Assembly: GCA_018333845.1 (NCBI GenBank)
Contig: JAGXSK010000394.1
Location: 1 to 18,577 of the forward strand
DNA from: Clostridia bacterium
Lineage (GTDB): Bacteria; Bacillota; DSM-16504; Desulfitibacterales; Desulfitibacteraceae
Reading direction: 5' to 3'
DNA length: 18,577 nt
Shown: positions 1-4,838 of the stretch, in pieces
How positions within the stretch are numbered: position 1 is the first letter of the stretch
Layout of the letters: each line of letters starts with the position of its first letter
The notes under the pieces: generated by a model
Databases searched by the model: none
Told to the model about the DNA's origin: nothing
What the model saw: the letters and a program-made list of their open reading frames with translations, nothing else
Position numbers and translations under genes: made by a program

Positions 1-1107
1 ATGGTGTTAAGAAATCAACTGGAGGATTTCTGGAGAAAGGAACATAAAAAATGGGGTTATCAAGAAATTAAAAGTCCAATTATTCTTAACAAAGTTCTTT
101 GGGAAAAATCAGGTCATTGGGAGCACTATAGAGAAAACATGTATTATACAAACATTGATGAAAACGATTTTTGTGTTAAGCCCATGAACTGTCCAGGCGC
201 AATGCTTGTTTATAAATCAGATCAGCACAGCTATAGAGAATTTCCTATTAGATTAGCTGAAATGGGGTTGGTCCATCGGCATGAAAAGTCAGGTGTGCTC
301 CATGGATTAATGAGGGTAAGAGCATTCACGCAGGATGATGCTCACATCTTTATGCTACCATCCCAGATTACATCAGAAATAAAAAATGTTATTGATCTGG
401 TTGACTATTTCTATAAAACATTTGGTTTCAATTATTCAGTAGAATTATCAACAAAGCCCGAGAAGGCAATGGGTTCAGATGAAATCTGGGATAAGGCCAT
501 TAGTTCACTAAAACAGGCATTAGAGGAAAAGGGAATCAATTATAAAATCAATGAAGGAGATGGCGCTTTTTATGGCCCCAAGATTGATTTTCATTTAAAG
601 GATTCCATTGGGAGGACATGGCAATGTGGTACAATACAGCTTGACTTTTTAATGCCGGAAAAATTCGATCTATACTATATTGGTGAAGATGGTGGTAAGC
701 ATAGGCCTGTTGTAATCCATAGGGTTGTATTCGGTAGCATTGAAAGGTTTATTGGAATTCTAATTGAGCACTATGCAGGAGCTTTTCCCTTATGGTTAGC
801 TCCTGTGCAGGTGAAACTATTGCCAATTAGTGAATCCCATGGTGACTATGCAGCTATGGCATTAAAGAAATTGGATAATAATGGTATTCGCGCAGAGATA
901 GATTATAGAAACGAAAAGATTGGTTATAAAATTAGGGAGGCTCAAATGCAAAAAATACCGTATATGTTGGTCATTGGTGATAAGGAGATAGAAAATCGAG
1001 AAGTATCTGTTAGAAAAAGAGGTGCTGGTGATTTAGGAGCACAATCATTAGAACATTTTATTGAGGAAATTGTTAAAGAAAGCCAGATGCCAAAAAGCAC
1101 CAAATAA
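1..1107 (+). CDS. thrS: Threonyl-tRNA synthetase, 3' part (5' end outside window)
   Basis: Cytoplasmic class II enzyme that charges tRNA-Thr with threonine. The window holds the last 368 residues; the usual length is about 640, so the TGS and editing domains and the first part of the core lie upstream. The ATG at position 1 is an internal Met, aligning with the conserved start of the catalytic core (MIIRNELESF in B. subtilis), so it is not the real start. The three zinc ligands of the active site are present: Cys64 (in MNCPGA), His115 (in QDDAHIF) and His240 (in VVIHRVVFGS). Motif 2 is at about 91-117 and motif 3 near 234-248. The C-terminal anticodon-binding domain follows from about residue 270 (VQVKLLPIS to the end), with the conserved IPYMLVIGDKE. 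The identification is secure. The stop lies inside a 12-bp tandem repeat. A strong promoter for the next gene starts 26 bases after the stop, so infC need not depend on thrS transcription. Confidence 0.97.
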   Translation: MVLRNQLEDFWRKEHKKWGYQEIKSPIILNKVLWEKSGHWEHYRENMYYTNIDENDFCVKPMNCPGAMLVYKSDQHSYREFPIRLAEMGLVHRHEKSGVLHGLMRVRAFTQDDAHIFMLPSQITSEIKNVIDLVDYFYKTFGFNYSVELSTKPEKAMGSDEIWDKAISSLKQALEEKGINYKINEGDGAFYGPKIDFHLKDSIGRTWQCGTIQLDFLMPEKFDLYYIGEDGGKHRPVVIHRVVFGSIERFIGILIEHYAGAFPLWLAPVQVKLLPISESHGDYAAMALKKLDNNGIRAEIDYRNEKIGYKIREAQMQKIPYMLVIGDKEIENREVSVRKRGAGDLGAQSLEHFIEEIVKESQMPKSTK

Positions 1108-1120
1108 AGCACCAAATAAC
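1097..1120. repeat. 12-bp tandem repeat across the thrS stop codon
   Basis: Two adjacent copies, GCACCAAATAAA and GCACCAAATAAC, differ only at the last base. The thrS stop TAA (1105-1107) lies in the first copy. It looks like a slippage duplication at the 3' end of the gene. No function is apparent. Confidence 0.8.
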
Positions 1121-1132
1121 TCATGATAATAT

Positions 1133-1162
1133 TTGACAGTTTGTTATAGAACATGATATAAT
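1133..1162 (+). promoter_or_regulatory. Promoter of the infC-rpmI-rplT operon
   Basis: A perfect TTGACA at 1133-1138 and a perfect TATAAT at 1157-1162 are separated by 18 bases, with a TG one base before the -10 box (extended -10). This is a near-ideal vegetative (sigma-A type) promoter. The predicted transcript starts near 1169, about 195 bases before the infC start codon, leaving room for the leader described next. Confidence 0.88.
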
Positions 1163-1168
1163 TCATAA

Positions 1169-1324
1169 TTAGAGAATTAAATATGCATTCATATTTAAGA
1201 AGGGGCCCGAAGCTTCTCACCTTATGGCGCTAGTGCTTTTAAGGTTGCACTCAGTATATTCAGCTATATATGATGAATAAGTACTGTTTACGCATTTTAA
1301 CGGGCACATTGTGTCCGTTTTTTT
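1169..1324 (+). ncRNA. infC leader RNA, L20-type autoregulatory leader
   Basis: This is the untranslated leader between the infC promoter and an intrinsic terminator. In Firmicutes, ribosomal protein L20 is known to bind the infC-rpmI-rplT leader and cause premature termination, and position and architecture here fit that. Visible elements are AGAAG/CTTCT (1198-1202 with 1213-1217), ACCTTA/TAAGGT (1219-1224 with 1240-1245), and a bulged stem CAGTA-TATTCA with TGAATA-AG-TACTG (1252-1262 with 1274-1286). The terminator hairpin closes the element. Assignment to the L20 leader family is from context and fold; a covariance-model search would settle it. Confidence 0.72.
1299..1324 (+). terminator. 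Attenuator terminator in the infC leader
   Basis: The stem AACGGGCAC / GTGTCCGTT (9 pairs with one G-U) has a 3-base loop and runs straight into a T run. It sits between the promoter and the infC ribosome binding site, so it is a conditional terminator rather than an operon end. Confidence 0.85.
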
Positions 1325-1364
1325 GTAATTGCTTGTGGGCACATATTTATGGAGGTGACAAAAT

Positions 1365-1877
1365 ATTAGTAAAGAATTAAGGATTAATGAGGCTATTCGC
1401 ACAAAGGAAATTCGCCTTATTAGCGAGACCGGAGAACAATTGGGGATAATGTCTCCTAAAGAGGGGCTGCAGATTGCCATGGAAAAGGGATTGGATTTAG
1501 TGGAAGTTTCACCAGCTGCTAAGCCGCCCGTGTGTCGTATCATGGATTATGGCAAGTATATGTTTGAGCTAAGCAAAAAAGAAAGAGAATCCCGCAAGAA
1601 ACAAAAAACTGTAAATGTTAAAGAAATTAAATTTAGAGTAGGTATTGAAGAACATGATTTTCAAACGAAAGCCAGAAATGCAGCAAAATTCATTAAAAAT
1701 GGCGATAAGGTTAAAGTGACAGTCATGTTCAGAGGGAGAGAGATTACCCATTCTGAATTAGGGAAGGCTATATGTCTTAAGCTGGCCAAACAATTGGAAG
1801 ACATAGCAAATATTGAGAAACCTCCGAAGGTAGAAGGAAAAAATATGACAATGATTTTAGTTTCCAAGACAGATTAA
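1365..1877 (+). CDS. infC: Translation initiation factor IF-3 (ATT start)
   Basis: IF-3 binds the 30S subunit, blocks premature 50S joining and checks start-codon/initiator-tRNA pairing. The reading frame is 170 aa, the normal length for the family. The start I choose is ATT at 1365, 7 bases after GGAGGTG (1351-1357); the frame reads ISKELRINEAIR, matching the N-terminus of B. subtilis IF-3. The first in-frame ATG (1440) would remove 25 conserved residues. AUU initiation is a known hallmark of infC: IF-3 discriminates against it and so limits its own synthesis. The N-domain carries KPPVCRIMDYGKY; the C-domain begins around KEIKFRVGIEEHDFQTK and continues through VKVTVMFRGREITH. First gene of the infC-rpmI-rplT operon, 22 bases before rpmI. 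Confidence 0.95.
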   Translation: MSKELRINEAIRTKEIRLISETGEQLGIMSPKEGLQIAMEKGLDLVEVSPAAKPPVCRIMDYGKYMFELSKKERESRKKQKTVNVKEIKFRVGIEEHDFQTKARNAAKFIKNGDKVKVTVMFRGREITHSELGKAICLKLAKQLEDIANIEKPPKVEGKNMTMILVSKTD

Positions 1878-1888
1878 ATAGATTAAAG
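1871..1888. repeat. 9-bp tandem repeat across the infC stop codon
   Basis: AGATTAAAT and AGATTAAAG lie side by side. The infC stop TAA is at 1875-1877 in the first copy, and the second copy runs into the rpmI ribosome binding site. It resembles the repeat at the thrS stop. Confidence 0.65.
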
Positions 1889-1899
1889 GAGGAAGCAAA

Positions 1900-2094
1900 A
1901 TGCCTAAAATGAAAACCCATAGGGGTGCAGCTAAAAGATTTAAACGCACTGCATCTGGTAAACTAAAGAGATCACATGCTTTTACAAGCCATATATTAGG
2001 TAAAAAAACAGCAAAGAGAAAAAGACAATTACGTAAAAGTACTCTAGTTAGTGCAGGAGATGCAAGAAGAATGGAACAACTTATTCCTAGATAA
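1900..2094 (+). CDS. rpmI: 50S ribosomal protein L35
   Basis: Small, very basic large-subunit protein of 64 aa, the standard length. It starts MPKMKTHRGAAKRFK, the family signature, and contains the conserved SHILGKKTAKRKRQLR segment. A good AAAGGAGG (1885-1892) precedes the ATG. It lies between infC and rplT, as in most bacteria, and is presumably under the same L20 autocontrol. Confidence 0.98.
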   Translation: MPKMKTHRGAAKRFKRTASGKLKRSHAFTSHILGKKTAKRKRQLRKSTLVSAGDARRMEQLIPR

Positions 2095-2115
2095 TTTAGC
2101 AAAGGAGGACTATAT

Positions 2116-2469
2116 ATGGCAAGGGTTAAAAGGGGTGTAACTGCCCGTAAAAGACATAAAAAAATTCTTAAACTAGCAAAAGGTTATTATGGCGCAAAAT
2201 CAAAGATTTTTAGACCTGCAAATCAACAGGTATTAAAATCTTTATCATATGCTTACGCCCATCGTAAGAAAAGAAAGGGCGATTTTAGAAAACTGTGGAT
2301 TTCCAGAATTAACGCAGCAGCAAGAGTTAATGGAATGTCTTATAACCGCTTCATTAGAGGATTAAAAAATGCTGGTATTGATATTAACAGAAAACTGCTA
2401 GCTGAACTAGCAGTTACTGATGCCAACGCATTTGCAAAGCTAGCTAATATTGCAAAAGAAAATAACTAA
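2116..2469 (+). CDS. rplT: 50S ribosomal protein L20
   Basis: L20 binds 23S rRNA early in large-subunit assembly and is the known repressor of its own operon, through the infC leader in Firmicutes. It is 117 aa, full length. It begins MARVKRGVTARKRHKK and contains KLAKGYYGAKSKIFR; the C-terminal globular part, which carries the RNA-binding and regulatory face, includes NRFIRGLKNAGIDINRK. AAAGGAGG lies 12 bases upstream. Last gene of the infC operon proper; a hairpin follows. Confidence 0.98.
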   Translation: MARVKRGVTARKRHKKILKLAKGYYGAKSKIFRPANQQVLKSLSYAYAHRKKRKGDFRKLWISRINAAARVNGMSYNRFIRGLKNAGIDINRKLLAELAVTDANAFAKLANIAKENN

Positions 2470-2473
2470 CACT

Positions 2474-2505
2474 AGTAAGACGACTTTCCATAAGGTCGTC
2501 TTACT
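2474..2505 (+). terminator. Hairpin after rplT, weak terminator or processing site
   Basis: AGTAAGACGAC / GTCGTCTTACT form 11 perfect pairs, extended by a T-G and a T-A pair around a short loop. The downstream bases (TAATAATAG) are not a proper T run, so termination may be partial. Some transcripts may read on into the methyltransferase gene 25 bases later. Confidence 0.55.
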
Positions 2506-2529
2506 TAATAATAGAGGAGTTATTTATAA

Positions 2530-3321
2530 ATGCACATTATTAAAGATATAACTTCTAAAGACAACCCAATATTTAAATTAATTAAGACTTTAAACAAGAA
2601 AAAAGGCAGGGATGAAAATGGTTTATACTTGATAGAAGGGCTAAAGCTGTTAGAAGAAGCTATTAACCATGGAGTAGAGCTCCAGTACCTGGTTATAAAT
2701 GAGAATACCAATCTTCTGCCAAAGGGAAATCTAGACTGCCAGATCTTAAGAGTAACTAACAACATGTTTAGGGACCTATCAGATACTGTTACCCCCCAGG
2801 GAATTATTGGGCTAGCCAGACAAACTGACCCTTCACTTGGGGACTTAACACTTTCACCAAATCCTTTAATAATTGTTTTAAGTGAAATACAAGATCCTGG
2901 AAATCTTGGAACTATTATTAGGACTGCTGCTGCTGCAAGGGCTACAGCAGTTGTGCTTACAAAAGGAACTGTAGATTTATATAACCCTAAGGTCATAAGG
3001 TCTACAATGGGTGCAGCTTTTCAAATACCTATAATCTGTGGGCTAGGTGATGAAGAAGTCATTAATTGGCTTGACAAGAATAATATCAATATATTAGTGG
3101 CTGATGTAAATGCTAGACAGTATTACTTCGCTGTTAACCTGAAAGGGGCAGTTGCTCTAGTTATCGGCAATGAAAACAGGGGGCCTTCTTCGAAATGGAA
3201 AAGTGCAGCTGGGGACAAAATAAAAATCCCCATCCTTGGTGATACAGAATCTCTTAATGCATCAGTAGCTGCTGGAATATTAATTTATGATGTTATTCGT
3301 CAAAGACTTAATGAAATCTAA
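2530..3321 (+). CDS. TrmH/SpoU-family RNA 2'-O-ribose methyltransferase
   Basis: Predicted SAM-dependent SPOUT enzyme that methylates a ribose 2'-OH in rRNA or tRNA. It is 263 aa: an N-terminal substrate-binding domain (about 1-105, with FRDLSDTVTPQGIIGLA) followed by the knotted catalytic domain. All three SPOUT motifs are visible: motif 1 NLGTIIRTA (125-133, catalytic Arg131), motif 2 IGNENRG (212-218) and motif 3 IPILGDTESLNASVAAG (233-249). It resembles B. subtilis YsgA, which also lies next to pheS, but the exact target base cannot be read from sequence. GAGGAG lies 12 bases before the ATG. No separate promoter is obvious, so it may be read from the rplT transcript. The yqzL-like gene follows in the same frame. 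Confidence 0.9.
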   Translation: MHIIKDITSKDNPIFKLIKTLNKKKGRDENGLYLIEGLKLLEEAINHGVELQYLVINENTNLLPKGNLDCQILRVTNNMFRDLSDTVTPQGIIGLARQTDPSLGDLTLSPNPLIIVLSEIQDPGNLGTIIRTAAAARATAVVLTKGTVDLYNPKVIRSTMGAAFQIPIICGLGDEEVINWLDKNNINILVADVNARQYYFAVNLKGAVALVIGNENRGPSSKWKSAAGDKIKIPILGDTESLNASVAAGILIYDVIRQRLNEI

Positions 3322-3330
3322 GCACCTTCC

Positions 3331-3359
3331 TTGATTATAATTTTGGAGAATGATATAAT
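3331..3359 (+). promoter_or_regulatory. Promoter overlapping the yqzL start, likely for the pheST leader
   Basis: TTGATT (3331-3336), a 17-base spacer and a perfect TATAAT (3354-3359), with TG one base before the -10 box. The predicted start of transcription is about 3366, two bases inside the yqzL-like ATG at 3364. The promoter would therefore make the T-box/pheST transcript with about 145 bases ahead of the T-box, or, if transcription begins at 3364, a leaderless yqzL message as well. Confidence 0.65.
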
Positions 3360-3363
3360 ACAC

Positions 3364-3492
3364 ATGAAATCCAAAAATGGAAAGGTTGGTGTATGCCCTG
3401 TGTTTCTACCTGCTGAAGTTTTTTGGAGAATTTTTGAAAAAACCGGATCAATTCGAGCTTATATCTTATATAAAAAGTTAATTGTACAGTAG
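3364..3492 (+). CDS. YqzL-like small protein (42 aa)
   Basis: Short reading frame that I recognise as YqzL-like, a family of tiny Firmicutes proteins of unknown function. The signature is the C-terminal half, residues 18-38: EVFWRIFEKTGSIRAYILYK, followed by KLIVQ and a TAG stop. The N-terminal part (MKSKNGKVGVCPVFLPA) is less typical. The start is uncertain: the best upstream purine run (GGAG, 3345-3348) is 15 bases from ATG 3364. A TTG at 3343 and a GTG at 3400 are in frame as alternatives. It lies 42 bases after the methyltransferase stop in the same frame, and ends just before the pheST T-box. In B. subtilis, yqzL is next to recO instead. An alternative is a chance frame, but the family match makes this unlikely. 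Confidence 0.72.
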   Translation: MKSKNGKVGVCPVFLPAEVFWRIFEKTGSIRAYILYKKLIVQ

Positions 3493-3509
3493 AATAACAG
3501 GGTAGAAAA

Positions 3510-3765
3510 TAGCTGAGATTGGGACAAGTAATTATTTTTTTGCTCTTCAGGGAGGTGGGGCCATGGACTGAAAGCTCTACTAGTAACAAAAAATAATGAA
3601 ATTCACCCAGGAGCTGCCTTTTTGAAACATGAATAGGGAAGGCCGGTGTAATATTACCGTTATCAAACAGGAGATAATCTATGATTACGTTGTATTCATG
3701 GATTAATTAGGGTGGTACCGCGAAATATGCTTTCGTCCCTTTGGGGGAGAAGGCATTTTATTTTT
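3510..3765 (+). promoter_or_regulatory. T-box riboswitch (tRNA-Phe sensing) controlling pheST
   Basis: T-boxes read the charging state of a tRNA: uncharged tRNA pairs at both ends and prevents termination. The diagnostic T-box sequence AGGGTGGTACCGCG is at 3709-3722. Its UGGU (3713-3716) complements ACCA, as expected for a tRNA with discriminator A73 such as tRNA-Phe. Stem I is closed by AGCT/AGCT (3511-3514 with 3612-3615) and TGGG/CCCA (3520-3523 with 3606-3609). The specifier loop has the conserved AGTA (3527-3530) on one side and GAAA-TTC on the other; the triplet UUC (3602-3604) is a Phe codon. The apical part includes a TTCAG/CTGAA stem near 3545-3575. Stem III and linker lie around 3640-3700, and the terminator at the end. 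Confidence 0.93.
3728..3765 (+). terminator. T-box terminator before pheS
   Basis: TGCTTTCGTCCC pairs with GGGGGAGAAGGCA around a short loop (one mismatch, a few G-U pairs), followed by TTTTATTTTT. Its 5' arm lies just after the T-box sequence and is mutually exclusive with the antiterminator. Confidence 0.88.
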
Positions 3766-3800
3766 GCAAATAATACATATAGCAGGGGGTTAAGTAGTAT

Positions 3801-4826
3801 ATGATAGACAAACTAAACGCCATTAAGGAGCAAGCATTTGATGAAATAAGAGCTTGTAAAGATTTGCCCGGCCTGGAGAAGATCAAAATTAAATTTCTTG
3901 GGAAAAGGGGAGAGCTTACATCAGTATTGCGTGGCATGGGGCAGCTTTCCTCAGAGGAAAGGCCCAGGGTTGGCAAAATTGCAAATGAGGTGAGAGACAG
4001 CATCCAAGGACTCCTTGATGAAAAAATTGTTGCTCTGAAACAAAAAGATGCGGAAGATAAGCTAAAGAAAGAAAGGCTTGATGTAACACTTCCTGGATAT
4101 AAAGTGGGATTAGGTTCCATACATCCCATTAGCCTGGTTTTAAGCGAAATAAGGGAGATTTTTGGTGGGTTAGGGTATTCTGTAGCTGAAGGTCCTGAAA
4201 TAGAAAGTGACTACTATAACTTTGAAGCACTAAATCTACCCAAGGATCATCCAGCAAGGGATATGCAGGACTCCTTCTATATAACTCCAGAAGTATTGTT
4301 GAGAACCCATACATCGCCAGTTCAGGTAAGGGTAATGGAAAAACTAGCCCCAAAAGTGCCAGTGAGGATAATTGCACCTGGAAAAGTTTATCGAAGGGAC
4401 GATGATGCTACTCATTCACCAATGTTTCATCAGGTTGAGGGGTTATTAATTGATAGAGAGGTGACTTTAGGGGATTTAAAGGGTACCCTATTGGCCTTTG
4501 CAAAAGCCATGTTTGGAGAAAGGGTTGAGATTCGTTTGAGGCCCAGCTATTTTCCCTTTACAGAGCCAAGTGCTGAAGTTGATATTTCTTGTGTCATGTG
4601 TCATGGTTCTGGCTGCAGAGTTTGTTCTGGAACAGGCTGGTTAGAGATACTTGGCAGCGGCATGGTACATCCAAGGGTATTGGAGATGTCAGGATATAAT
4701 CCTCAAAAAGTAAGGGGATTTGCTTTTGGAATGGGCGTGGAAAGAATTTCTATGTTAAAATATGGTATTAATGATTTGCGTTTGTTTTTTGACAACGACA
4801 TTAGATTTTTAAAACAGTTTAAATAG
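3801..4826 (+). CDS. pheS: Phenylalanyl-tRNA synthetase alpha subunit
   Basis: Catalytic subunit of the alpha2-beta2 class II enzyme that charges tRNA-Phe. At 341 aa it is full length. The N-terminal 85 residues are a charged helical arm (coiled coil) that contacts tRNA. The catalytic domain carries DHPARDMQDSFY, THTSPVQVRVM (motif 2 region), FHQVEGLLID, FPFTEPSAEVD and motif 3 GMGVERISMLKYGINDLR. A four-Cys knuckle (Cys264, Cys267, Cys272, Cys275; pattern CxxCxxxxCxxC) sits before GWLEILGSGMVHP, a feature of many Gram-positive PheS proteins. A purine-rich AGGGGGT is about 11 bases before the ATG. Controlled by the T-box; pheT follows after 12 bases. Confidence 0.98.
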   Translation: MIDKLNAIKEQAFDEIRACKDLPGLEKIKIKFLGKRGELTSVLRGMGQLSSEERPRVGKIANEVRDSIQGLLDEKIVALKQKDAEDKLKKERLDVTLPGYKVGLGSIHPISLVLSEIREIFGGLGYSVAEGPEIESDYYNFEALNLPKDHPARDMQDSFYITPEVLLRTHTSPVQVRVMEKLAPKVPVRIIAPGKVYRRDDDATHSPMFHQVEGLLIDREVTLGDLKGTLLAFAKAMFGERVEIRLRPSYFPFTEPSAEVDISCVMCHGSGCRVCSGTGWLEILGSGMVHPRVLEMSGYNPQKVRGFAFGMGVERISMLKYGINDLRLFFDNDIRFLKQFK

Positions 4827-4838
4827 GAGGAATTTGGT

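Noticed and set aside
1..3. ATG at position 1 as the thrS start.
   Set aside because: It aligns with an internal Met of the ThrRS core; the protein would lack about 270 residues. The window edge cuts the gene.
3377..3481. A 34-aa frame (MERLVYALCFYLLKFFGEFL...) with an in-frame ATG, tempting as a Phe-rich leader peptide for pheST attenuation.
   Set aside because: It overlaps the YqzL-like frame, which has the family match. It has no ribosome binding site, and pheST already has a complete T-box.
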